Below, one piece after another: positions 51,351 through 59,176 of a stretch of 64,000 bases of DNA (the stretch's first letter is position 1; each line of letters opens with the position of its first letter). Source of the DNA: Paenibacillus sp. JDR-2 (GTDB lineage: Bacteria > Bacillota > Bacilli > Paenibacillales > Paenibacillaceae); contig NC_012914.1 in NCBI RefSeq assembly GCF_000023585.1, positions 3,316,001-3,380,000 on the forward strand. The letters run 5' to 3'. A model generated the notes under the pieces. It saw nothing but the letters and a program-made list of their open reading frames with translations, had not been told where the DNA came from and did no database searches. The position numbers were made by a program, and so were the translations under genes.

Positions 51351-52886
51351 ATGAGAAACGCGACGATCACAAACGCAACGCTGCTGCATCCACAGGATGA
51401 CGTCGTAATCGCCCTGCGAGATATTGAACCGGGCGAGATCGTCAGATGGCCTTCTGCGGAAGGAAATGAACAATCGGTTACCGTGGATAAAGCGGTGCCG
51501 CGCGGGCATAAAATTATCATTCATCCCGTTGCAGCCGGCGTACATGTTCATAAATTCGGCTACTCGATTGGGGTTGCCAAAGAGGATATAACACCTGGCA
51601 GCTGGGTCCATACTCATAATCTCCGAACAGGATTAGGAGAAGTTCTGGAGTATGAGTACAAACCTAAGATGGATTCGGCCTCAACTGGGACAGCGGTCAG
51701 CCCGGCTTGGCCAACAACCTTCCAAGGTTACGTTCGGGAAGACGGCGAGATCGGGATCCGGAATGAAATCTGGATTATTAACACGGTTGGCTGCATTAAT
51801 AAGACCTGTGAAACGCTCGCTAAGCTTGCCGGACGACAGTTCGAAGGGCAAGGGATTGACGGCGTCTATCATTTCCCGCATCCTTACGGCTGCTCTCAGC
51901 TTGGCGATGATTTGACGGCAACACAGAAGCTGCTCTCCGCGCTTGTCCGGCACGGGAATGCGGCTGGTGTGCTTGTTATTGGACTTGGCTGCGAGAATAA
52001 TCAGATTGAAGCCTTCAAGAACGCGATTGGCGATTATAATCCGGACCGCGTAAAGTTCCTCAAATCCCAAGAGGTGGAGGATGAGCTGGAGGAAGGGCTG
52101 AAGCTGATCGAAGAGCTCGTAGAATATGCCGGCGGATTCAAACGTCAGGAGCTGCCTCTCGCGAAGCTGCGGATTGGCCTAAAATGCGGCGGTTCTGACG
52201 GGTTTTCCGGCATTACGGCTAACCCTCTAGTGGGTCGTGTAGCCGATGCGATTACGGCTGCCGGCGGTACGGCACTGCTAACGGAAGTGCCGGAGATGTT
52301 TGGCGCGGAGACTATTTTGATGGACCGCGCGGCGGATGAGCAAGTATTTAAAGGGATTGTTAACCTCGTTAATGACTTTAAAGGGTATTTTATCCGTCAC
52401 GGGCAGGAAATCTACGAAAATCCATCACCGGGCAACAAAGACGGCGGGATTACGACGCTTGAGGAAAAGTCGCTTGGCTGCACGCAAAAGGGCGGTCATG
52501 CAACGGTAACCGACGTTCTTCCGTACGGGGAACCGTCGAGAAAACCGGGCTTGAACCTTGTTCAAGCGCCGGGCAACGACCTTGTATCGGTTACGGCTTT
52601 ATCGGCTGCTGGGGCCCATATCGTATTATTTACGACGGGACGCGGCACGCCATTTGGAGGTCCAGTGCCAACGGTTAAGATTGCGACAAATACCCAGCTT
52701 GCGGAAAGGAAGAAGAACTGGATCGATTTCAACGCGGGTCAACTGATTGAAGGCAAGCGGATGGAAGAACTTCAGGAAGAGCTGCTTCATCAGATTGTCG
52801 AACTTGCTTCGGGCGAGCGGGAGACGAACAACGAGCGTAACGGCTTCCGCGAGATCGCGATTTTTAAAGACGGCGTTATTTTATAG
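51351..52886 (+). CDS. uxaA: Altronate dehydratase, 511 aa
   Basis: Iron-dependent lyase that removes water from D-altronate to give 2-keto-3-deoxygluconate. N-terminal SAF-type domain (residues 1-100) and the main UxaA domain: GYVREDGEIGIRNEIWII, HPYGCSQLGDD, GLGCENNQIEAF and KCGGSDGFSGITANP. The 2-bp gap after uxaB makes it the last gene before a terminator. KDG kinase and aldolase genes are not in this window. Confidence 0.95.
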   Translation: MRNATITNATLLHPQDDVVIALRDIEPGEIVRWPSAEGNEQSVTVDKAVPRGHKIIIHPVAAGVHVHKFGYSIGVAKEDITPGSWVHTHNLRTGLGEVLEYEYKPKMDSASTGTAVSPAWPTTFQGYVREDGEIGIRNEIWIINTVGCINKTCETLAKLAGRQFEGQGIDGVYHFPHPYGCSQLGDDLTATQKLLSALVRHGNAAGVLVIGLGCENNQIEAFKNAIGDYNPDRVKFLKSQEVEDELEEGLKLIEELVEYAGGFKRQELPLAKLRIGLKCGGSDGFSGITANPLVGRVADAITAAGGTALLTEVPEMFGAETILMDRAADEQVFKGIVNLVNDFKGYFIRHGQEIYENPSPGNKDGGITTLEEKSLGCTQKGGHATVTDVLPYGEPSRKPGLNLVQAPGNDLVSVTALSAAGAHIVLFTTGRGTPFGGPVPTVKIATNTQLAERKKNWIDFNAGQLIEGKRMEELQEELLHQIVELASGERETNNERNGFREIAIFKDGVIL

Positions 52887-52895
52887 TTATTTGTG

Positions 52896-52933
52896 AACCG
52901 GGCTGCCGCCTATTTGGGGAGCCTGGTTTTTCC
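52896..52933 (+). terminator. Terminator of the hexuronate operon
   Basis: AACCGGGCT / AGCCTGGTT with one G-U pair and a TTTT tail. Confidence 0.75.
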
Positions 52934-53004
52934 TTTTTGAAGGCGGGACTCAAGTCATGTATACTAGTAGGCACTTACATATGATTTTTGGGAGGCCTAT
53001 TACG

Positions 53005-53313
53005 ATGAGTCAGCGTTACCGCATTACTAGATCTTTGAAGGAAACAGGCAACGTACAGGATATTACGTTGGAGGAATGCAAGCAATTGTTTGCATCCAAG
53101 CCGGATTTCGAATACACCTCGGTATTTACCGTAAAAGGCCCGGAGAGCACGATGTCCATTGAGGGCGATTTTTTTATGTGGAGCTTTGGAGAGGTTAAGA
53201 TTCCATTCCGGCTGTACAGCGGCGATCTCTATGTGGCAGGGAGCAATGAGGCGGTAGTTCCGAAAATGCTCGAAATTGCAAGCGAGCTTGAAGCGGATAT
53301 TGTGGAAGGCTAA
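53005..53313 (+). CDS. Hypothetical protein, 102 aa
   Basis: Unrecognised soluble alpha/beta protein (MSQRYRITRSLKETGNVQDI...). ATG 53005 with GGGAGGCC is preferred to an upstream start at 52957. No membrane segment or signal. Monocistronic between two terminators; no neighbour suggests a function. Confidence 0.65.
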   Translation: MSQRYRITRSLKETGNVQDITLEECKQLFASKPDFEYTSVFTVKGPESTMSIEGDFFMWSFGEVKIPFRLYSGDLYVAGSNEAVVPKMLEIASELEADIVEG

Positions 53314-53323
53314 ATAAACTAGC

Positions 53324-53357
53324 AAAAAAACCAACTCCGGTGGAGTTGGTTTTTTTA
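53324..53357. terminator. Bidirectional terminator
   Basis: AAAACCAACTCC / GGAGTTGGTTTT with GGT loop and T/A runs on both sides. Confidence 0.9.
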
Positions 53358-53363
53358 TTGGAA

Positions 53364-54587
53364 TCAAGCTTGCGCATCGCCTACGTAACGGTTTCTTGCG
53401 GCACCCATGCCAAAGATAAAAATGAGCAGGCTTGCGGCAATCAGCATGCCAATCGATAACGTCCAGCGATGAGTCATGTCGTGGATCATCCCGAATACTA
53501 ACGGGCCGATAGCCGCCAGCAGGTATCCGACCGATTGCGCCATGCCGGATAGCTGCGCTGCGGCATGGGAGGTACGGGTACGCAAAGTGAAAAACAGCAT
53601 CGCTAGACTAAACGAACCCGCGCCGGCAATCCCGATAAGCACCGACCATAACGGAACCAGGCCATTGCCATCCAGCAGCAGTCCGCCAATGCCAACCAGA
53701 TACAGCACCGTTGTAATAACGACGAGTACCCGCTGACTTTTCATCCTGCTTGCAATGATAGGAATAACAAACGTAAAAGGAAGCATCGAGAACTGGATAA
53801 GCGACAGCATCCAGCCTGCCGTATCGTCCGTCATGCCGCGGCTATTCAAGATTTCCGGAAGCCAGGCAACAAGATTATAGAAGATAAAGGATTGCAGTCC
53901 CATAAATAAAGTAACCTGCCAGGCGAGAGAGGAACGCCAAGGCTTGGCTTCGCCGGCAGCCGTGCTCACTTGGGATACGGCAGCCGCCGCTTGACGGGTT
54001 TGACTCATTCGAGGCAGCCAAAAGACGATGCCCACGGCTGTCAGCACGAGCCAGCAGCTTAAGGCGCCTTGCCAGCCAAAGCCCGCGTCGCGGGCAAGCG
54101 GTACGCTAATGCCGGAAGCGAGAGCGCCGCATAAGTTCATCGATACCGAATAAATCCCGGTCATTAAGCCGATTTTGCTAGAAAAATCTCGTTTTACAAG
54201 GCTGGGAATAAGAACGTTGCAGACGGCAATGGATAACCCGATCAGGATCGTCCCGCCAAACAGGGCTATTGAACTTGAGATGGAACGGCATAAGGTGCCA
54301 ACTCCGATAAAAATTAACGCGAAAAAAATGACGCGTTCGACTCCGTAACGCCGGGCAAGCTGCGGGGCGAAGGGCGACATAAACGTAAAGGCGAGCAAAG
54401 GAACGGTTGTCAAAAGTCCGGCAACGGAATTGGAAATACCCGTTGATTCGCGGATATAACTGACTAACGGTCCAACCGACGTGATAGGAGCCCTAAGATT
54501 GGCTGCTACAAAAATGATGCTTAAAGCGAGCAGCAGACCGGATGCTTTCTTAAGGTCTGTTTTCGCTATTTTGCTGAGTTGTTCCAT
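53364..54587 (-). CDS. MFS transporter, CynX/NimT (YycB-like), 407 aa
   Basis: Twelve-span carrier of the CynX/NimT group (cyanate, nitroimidazole or related small anions). Typical VAANLRAPITSVGPLVSYI at the first span; loop motif FAPQLARRYGVERVIFFAL between spans 2 and 3. ATG 54587 has CGGAGGAC before it; an upstream in-frame start at 54644 is less likely. Its start overlaps the 3' end of the GntR gene by 38 bp, so the two are co-transcribed with the regulator first. Confidence 0.85.
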   Translation of the reverse strand: MEQLSKIAKTDLKKASGLLLALSIIFVAANLRAPITSVGPLVSYIRESTGISNSVAGLLTTVPLLAFTFMSPFAPQLARRYGVERVIFFALIFIGVGTLCRSISSSIALFGGTILIGLSIAVCNVLIPSLVKRDFSSKIGLMTGIYSVSMNLCGALASGISVPLARDAGFGWQGALSCWLVLTAVGIVFWLPRMSQTRQAAAAVSQVSTAAGEAKPWRSSLAWQVTLFMGLQSFIFYNLVAWLPEILNSRGMTDDTAGWMLSLIQFSMLPFTFVIPIIASRMKSQRVLVVITTVLYLVGIGGLLLDGNGLVPLWSVLIGIAGAGSFSLAMLFFTLRTRTSHAAAQLSGMAQSVGYLLAAIGPLVFGMIHDMTHRWTLSIGMLIAASLLIFIFGMGAARNRYVGDAQA

Positions 54588-55287
54588 GTTGGTCTTGTCC
54601 TCCGGTGATGTCTTCATTCTGATAATGCTGCTGTGTTTCTCCAATGTATTGCTGAACCATCTCTACTGCTTTGGCACTGTCCTGCTCTTTAATTGCATCA
54701 AGCAACTGCGCATGGTTATCATGGAAGCCGTGGAACCGGTCTTTGTTAAACATGTCCACAAGAATAGGCGGCACGCTGTCCGAAATATAGTCGTACAGCT
54801 CGATAAGCAGTCCGTTGCGGGAGGAAGCGAAAATAGCGTGATGGAACTCAATATCCCAATGGGCATAACCATCGGCATCCGCCTTATGAATAGCCTCTTT
54901 ACTCTGCTCCAGGCAATAAGCCATCCGCTCCAAATCTTCCTCGTCCCGGCGCTGGGCGGAGAGACTTGCCGCTTCTTTTTCCAAGGCATGCCGGACTTCC
55001 AATGTTTCCAGCCAGCTGGATCGTTGGATCCGCTTTTTAAGTACAGGACCAAGCGCGCTGGATGAGCTGACATAGGTTCCATCGCCTTGTCTTGTTTTAA
55101 GTAATCCTGCATGGGTAAGGGCGCGGATCGCTTCCCGCAGCGTATTGCGGCTGACTTGCAGCTGCTCCATCAGCTCAGGCTCAGGGGGAACTTTTGTGCC
55201 AACAGCCCATTGACCTGAAGCAATTAATCCTTCAATCTGCTCCGCCACTTGTTCAACCAGTGTTAGTCGCTTTGTTTGCTTTAGCAT
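54550..55287 (-). CDS. GntR/FadR family transcriptional regulator, 245 aa
   Basis: N-terminal winged HTH (QVAEQIEGLIASGQWAVGTKVP, then LMEQLQVSRNTLREAIRALTHAGLL) and a C-terminal FCD all-helical ligand domain with metal-type His (WDIEFHHAIFASSRN, DNHAQLLDAI). ATG 55287 behind AAGGAG; a longer reading to 55626 covers an upstream gene on the same strand and has no ribosome site. First gene of the GntR-MFS unit, so it likely regulates the CynX-type pump. Confidence 0.88.
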   Translation of the reverse strand: MLKQTKRLTLVEQVAEQIEGLIASGQWAVGTKVPPEPELMEQLQVSRNTLREAIRALTHAGLLKTRQGDGTYVSSSSALGPVLKKRIQRSSWLETLEVRHALEKEAASLSAQRRDEEDLERMAYCLEQSKEAIHKADADGYAHWDIEFHHAIFASSRNGLLIELYDYISDSVPPILVDMFNKDRFHGFHDNHAQLLDAIKEQDSAKAVEMVQQYIGETQQHYQNEDITGGQDQHGTTQQNSENRP

Positions 55288-55361
55288 AGCGTATCTCCTT
55301 CTCAAACGTTCAAACGTAGGATGTTTGGTTATTTTACTCCTAAAGGAGATATTTTGCAATG

Positions 55362-55400
55362 AAAAAAAAAGACCATTCCCCGGCAATCGGGAAACGGTCT
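55362..55400 (-). terminator. Terminator of the ECF41 sigma gene
   Basis: GACCATTCCC / GGGAAACGGTC stem with a T9 tract on the minus strand; 6 bp past the sigma gene stop. Confidence 0.8.
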
Positions 55401-55405
55401 GGCAT

Positions 55406-56308
55406 TTAATGAATCCTTGTAAGCTTCTCCGGATTGGAGATGGAGTACACGGAACGAATTTTACCCGTTTGTTCATCGGGCTCGAAGAGATAGACTTTGA
55501 CGGGCTTGTTATCCTGGATTTGCACCAAGCCTTGCTGTCCGCTGATGAATATAGGCTGCCAAATACCTTCAAAGGCACCTTTCCTGGCGATACCCTCCAT
55601 AAAGGCAATAATTCTGCTCGGACCAATGATCGGATTAAACGCAGAGCGTACGATGCCTCCGCCGTCCGTTAACATGACCGCGTCGTCGGTGAGTAGGTGG
55701 ATGAAGCTTTCCAGCCGTCCGGTGTAGATCGCCTCGGAGAAGGACTGCACAAAGCGGGTCATCGACTCATCCAGCGTTGCCTTATTTTCCTCGGAGAGGG
55801 AGGAAGAGTGTCCAATCTTGGCAGACGCGCGGCTGAAAATTTTACGGCAGGCCGCTTCGGATTTATCCAGCATGGCCGCGATCTCCGAATATTCATAGCC
55901 GAAGGATTCCCGCAGGACAAAGACGGCGCGTTCGGGCGGCGTACAGTTCTGAAGCAGAACGAGAAGGGCGTAACCCAGTTGTTCATGCTGAATAACATTG
56001 TCGAGCGGCGAAGATTCCGGAGTTCCTTCGCTAACCGGCTCGGGCAGCCATTGTCCCGGGTAGCTCTCGCGCTTGCGCGGAGCCGACTTCATCACGTTTA
56101 AGACGCGGTTGGTGAGGAGTTTAACCAGGTACGCTTTTGGGTGCGAGATGTCGATGCCATCTAGCTTACTGACGGTAACGAACACATCCTGCACCGCGTC
56201 TTCCGCTTCACTCATCGATCCCAGCATCCGGTAGGCGATGGAAGTAAGCAGCGATTTATACTCCCGGTAAAGCTGTTCAATACCCAAAGCTGTATCGCTT
56301 GCCGTCAA
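55406..56308 (-). CDS. ECF41-type RNA polymerase sigma factor, 300 aa
   Basis: Extracytoplasmic-function sigma factor with a fused C-terminal SnoaL-like domain that tunes activity in place of an anti-sigma factor. Sigma-2 is at about residues 12-80 (YREYKSLLTSIAYRMLGSMS, AEDAVQDVF). The linker has the group-typical QWLPEP. Sigma-4 follows (TPPERAVFVLRESFGYEYSE, IAAMLDKSEAACRKIFSRA). The C-terminal part from about 180 carries LTDGGG. TTG start at 56308 behind GGGGG. Adjacent to a carboxymuconolactone decarboxylase gene, the classic ECF41 target class. Confidence 0.9.
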   Translation of the reverse strand: MTASDTALGIEQLYREYKSLLTSIAYRMLGSMSEAEDAVQDVFVTVSKLDGIDISHPKAYLVKLLTNRVLNVMKSAPRKRESYPGQWLPEPVSEGTPESSPLDNVIQHEQLGYALLVLLQNCTPPERAVFVLRESFGYEYSEIAAMLDKSEAACRKIFSRASAKIGHSSSLSEENKATLDESMTRFVQSFSEAIYTGRLESFIHLLTDDAVMLTDGGGIVRSAFNPIIGPSRIIAFMEGIARKGAFEGIWQPIFISGQQGLVQIQDNKPVKVYLFEPDEQTGKIRSVYSISNPEKLTRIH

Positions 56309-56360
56309 GATCTATCAACCCCCAAAATTTAACTATTATGATCATACCGTAACGAACAGC

Positions 56361-56396
56361 AAGAAACCACCCTCATCCCGAGGAGTGGTTTCTTTG
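56361..56396. terminator. Terminator between CMD and sigma genes
   Basis: AAGAAACCACCCTC / GAGGAGTGGTTTCTT with one bulge, so the CMD gene is transcribed apart from the sigma gene. Confidence 0.8.
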
Positions 56397-56413
56397 GCTA
56401 TGGAAGGCGGCGC

Positions 56414-56863
56414 CTAAGACTCGAAACAGCCGGGGAACATGCCGGTTGCAATCGCTACGCGGTTCCAACTGTTGATTGCGTTAATGGCTAATATAAGTCC
56501 GACATATTCTTCATCGGTAAAATGCCTGCGAACCTCATCGTAGACATCCTGCGGCACACCGGCATTCGAGATCAGCGTCACAGCCTCAGTAAGTGCAAGC
56601 GCGGCACGCTCACGCGCCGTAAATTGCGGAGCTTCCTTCCATACCGCAACCAGGTTGATCCGCTGCTCGGATTCGCCAAGCTTACGGGCATCGGCCGTGT
56701 GCATATCGAGGCAGAATGCGCAGCCGTTAATTTGGGAAGCGCGGATTTTGATCAGTTCATACAACGTTTTATCGGGATTCAGCTGTTTAGAAACGCCTTC
56801 AAGCTTCATCAAAGCTTGGAATGCGGCAGGGTTAGCGGTGCGGTAATCCAAACGAATTTTCAT
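56414..56863 (-). CDS. Carboxymuconolactone decarboxylase/AhpD-like protein, 149 aa
   Basis: Small all-helical CMD/AhpD-fold protein. The redox or proton-relay motif is C-x-x-C-x-x-x-H (GCAFCLDMH; C48, C51, H55), as in AhpD-type alkylhydroperoxidases. GGAGGAATC precedes the ATG at 56863. An ECF41-like promoter lies about 50 bp upstream, making this the predicted target of the sigma factor downstream. Physiological substrate unknown; peroxide detoxification is the common suggestion. Confidence 0.9.
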   Translation of the reverse strand: MKIRLDYRTANPAAFQALMKLEGVSKQLNPDKTLYELIKIRASQINGCAFCLDMHTADARKLGESEQRINLVAVWKEAPQFTARERAALALTEAVTLISNAGVPQDVYDEVRRHFTDEEYVGLILAINAINSWNRVAIATGMFPGCFES

Positions 56864-56911
56864 CGTATGATTCCTCCATTTATCTCGTATAAAGTCGGTT
56901 TCGTTATCTAA

Positions 56912-56938
56912 GACAATTAAGCGGCGGGAATTGTGACA
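56912..56938 (-). promoter_or_regulatory. ECF41-type promoter of the CMD gene
   Basis: On the minus strand TGTCACA (56938-56932), 16 bp, TGTC (56915-56912). The described ECF41 consensus is TGTCACA, 16 bp, CGTC, so a single base differs. Confidence 0.75.
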
Positions 56939-57047
56939 GGTGGAGAAGAAAAAGATTTATTTTGATCCGCATCTTCGCAATTATTGGCTATTCAGGCTGA
57001 CAGGCCAAGTAAAAAGATGGAACGGAGAACGTCACGGTGCGGAGTGT

Positions 57048-57590
57048 CAAATAAGAGGAAAAAACCGAGTTGCAGACGAGGGAGCGGGGAGCATGATGAG
57101 GCTGAATGGCAAATAAGAGGAAAAAACCGTGCTGCAGGCGGTGTAGCGAGGAGCGAGATGGTTCGGTGTGCCAAATAAGAGGAAAAAATCGTGCTGCAGA
57201 CGAGGGAGCGGGGATCATGATGAGGCGGAGTGTCAAATAAGAGGAAAAAATCGTGCTGCAGGCGGTGTAGCGAGGAGCGAGATGATTCGGTGTGCCAAAT
57301 AAGAGGAAAAAACCGAGCTGCAGGCGGTGTAGCGAGGAGCGAGATGGTTCGGTGTGCCAAATAAGAGGAAAAAAATCGTGCTGCAGACGAGGGAGCGGGG
57401 AGCCTGATGAGGCTGAATGGCAAATAAGAGGAAAAAACCGAGCTGCAGACGATGGAACGTTGAGCCTGATGAGGCTGAATGGAAAATAAGAGGAAAAAAC
57501 CGAGCTGCAGACGAGGGAGCGGGGATCATGATGAGGCTGAATGGCAAATAAGAGGAAAAAACCGTGCTGCAGACGATGGACTCGTTAGCG
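57048..57590. repeat. Tandem array, nine 62-bp units
   Basis: Unit starts at 57048, 57110, 57172, 57234, 57296, 57358, 57421, 57483 and 57545; the last is truncated and a degenerate one precedes. The core CAAATAAGAGGAAAAAA plus a CTGCAG is almost invariant. The second half exists as two variants: one with GACGAGGGAGCGGGG, the other with GGCGGTGTAGCGAGGAGC. Order of variants: A B A B B A A A A. Stop-free readings on the minus strand are in all three frames and reflect composition, not genes. Confidence 0.9.
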
Positions 57591-57640
57591 TGAAAAAGGA
57601 GTTGGCGCGCCCTTTTGCGGCTCTTCAATAAAAAAATGCA

Positions 57641-57706
57641 TTGACTAACGTCGCCAATCCGGATTACACTAGCACCAGTTATTTAGTAAATTAGTAAATT
57701 AGTAAA
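57641..57706 (+). promoter_or_regulatory. Promoter with three TTAGTAAA repeats, MFS gene
   Basis: TTGACT (57641-57646), 17 bp, TTACAC (57664-57669), then TTAGTAAA three times head-to-tail at 57683, 57691 and 57699, just past the likely start of transcription. Repeats there suit a repressor site. The remaining leader to 57915 shows nothing else. Confidence 0.5.
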
Positions 57707-57915
57707 CAAGTGAATCGATCATCCGATTCAATAATCCCATGAGGAAAATTAGAGTGATGCTTGATGCTTTCAATTAGTTGGCTTGATTAACATCAACAAA
57801 TACCGAAAGAGGTGAGGACAGCAGCTCCGTTATATCGCCGCAATGACACTGCGAGATCGTGACATCGCTCTTGCCGCCAAAATCAAAAAAACTTACTAAT
57901 CACGAGGTATTGATT

Positions 57916-59103
57916 ATGTTTTCCAATCGTTATGTACGAACGATCATTTGTTCCCGGGTGCTGCTGCACCTCGGAATTTGGATTCGCAATTACGCGGTAT
58001 TGCTGTATGTTACGGATCTAACCCACAATAACCCGGTTTACGTCTCGCTTATTTCGGTGGCGGAATTTGCGCCGATTTTCCTGTTCGCCTTAATTGGCGG
58101 CACCTTTGCCGATAGATGGCGGCCGAAGCGGACGATGGTAGGGAGCGATCTCCTTTCGGCGATCTCTGTTGCAGGCGTATTGCTTGCGCTCATGAGCGGC
58201 GGATGGATAGCTCTGCTGATCGGATCTTTTATATCGGCGAGCTTGTCCCAATTTTCCCAGCCTTCCGCAATGAAGCTATACAAACGCCATGTACCCGGCG
58301 AACAGCTGCAGGGCGTGATGGCGATGTCCCAAACGCTTGTCGCGGTCTTTATGGTTCTTGGGCCGGTTATCGGCACGCTTATCTTCCTAAAGCTCGGCAT
58401 TCATGTTTCCCTTATTTTGACGGCCGTCTTATTCCTAGGTTCTTCGCTTATACTGGCAACGCTGCCTAAAGACGAAAACGAACAGAATTCAAACCTCAAA
58501 TCCAGCTTTATGAGCGAGCTTACAGCCGGTATCCGGTACGTCTGGTCGAATCAGGCTCTTCGAATCTTATGCCTTAGCTTTGCGGTTGTCGGATTTGCTT
58601 CCGGTCTAACGCAGCCGCTTCAAATTTTTATTGTCGTGGAGCAGCTTGGACAAACGAAGAGCTTTCTGCAATGGCTCGTTATGACAAACGGTGCAGCCAT
58701 GCTGATTGGAGGAGTCGCGATTATGGGCGTAGCGAAAAAAATACCGCCGCAGCGTCTATTTGCAGCGGGTCTGCTCATTACAGCGATCTGCACGACCGGG
58801 ATCGGCGCATCTACGATGATTTGGCTGACCATACTCTTATTGATCATCAGCGGATTCGTATATCCAGCGATTCAAGGAGGCATTCAAACGCTTATCGTTC
58901 GGAACACGGAGATGGCTTATATGGGGCGCGTATCCGGAGCGATTATGCCAGTGTTTATGGGGATGATGGTTATCGGAATGTCCCTGTCGGGCTATTTGAA
59001 AGGCGCGTTATCGTTGTTTGCCGTCTATGGTTTAAGCGGTCTCCTTATCATGGCTGGCGTTCTAATCCTGCTGAAGCTCCGGGAACGTCAATCGGGCAAG
59101 TAG
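57916..59103 (+). CDS. MFS transporter (DHA3-type efflux), 395 aa
   Basis: Twelve-span carrier of the macrolide-efflux-like DHA3 group. Span 1 is followed by IWIRNYAVLLYVTDL; loop 2-3 reads GGTFADRWRPKRTMV (motif A). ATG 57916 has CGAGGT upstream; a GTG at 57859 in frame is less likely. The leader has a promoter with three TTAGTAAA repeats, suggesting repression. Drug efflux is the expected role; substrate unknown. Confidence 0.82.
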   Translation: MFSNRYVRTIICSRVLLHLGIWIRNYAVLLYVTDLTHNNPVYVSLISVAEFAPIFLFALIGGTFADRWRPKRTMVGSDLLSAISVAGVLLALMSGGWIALLIGSFISASLSQFSQPSAMKLYKRHVPGEQLQGVMAMSQTLVAVFMVLGPVIGTLIFLKLGIHVSLILTAVLFLGSSLILATLPKDENEQNSNLKSSFMSELTAGIRYVWSNQALRILCLSFAVVGFASGLTQPLQIFIVVEQLGQTKSFLQWLVMTNGAAMLIGGVAIMGVAKKIPPQRLFAAGLLITAICTTGIGASTMIWLTILLLIISGFVYPAIQGGIQTLIVRNTEMAYMGRVSGAIMPVFMGMMVIGMSLSGYLKGALSLFAVYGLSGLLIMAGVLILLKLRERQSGK

Positions 59104-59176
59104 GGAAGGCGGGCACATAAATTCCCTATAAACGTGCAAATTAAGGAAATCCGATTGCCGTTGAGAGGGGTTCAGT

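Noticed and set aside
57048..57590. CRISPR array
   Set aside because: Units are contiguous 62-bp repeats with no unique spacers of regular size, and no cas genes are nearby.
56988..57628. Several stop-free readings of 60-143 codons on both strands in the 62-bp repeat array
   Set aside because: They occur in overlapping frames, repeat the same unit in different frames, lack ribosome sites and follow from base composition.
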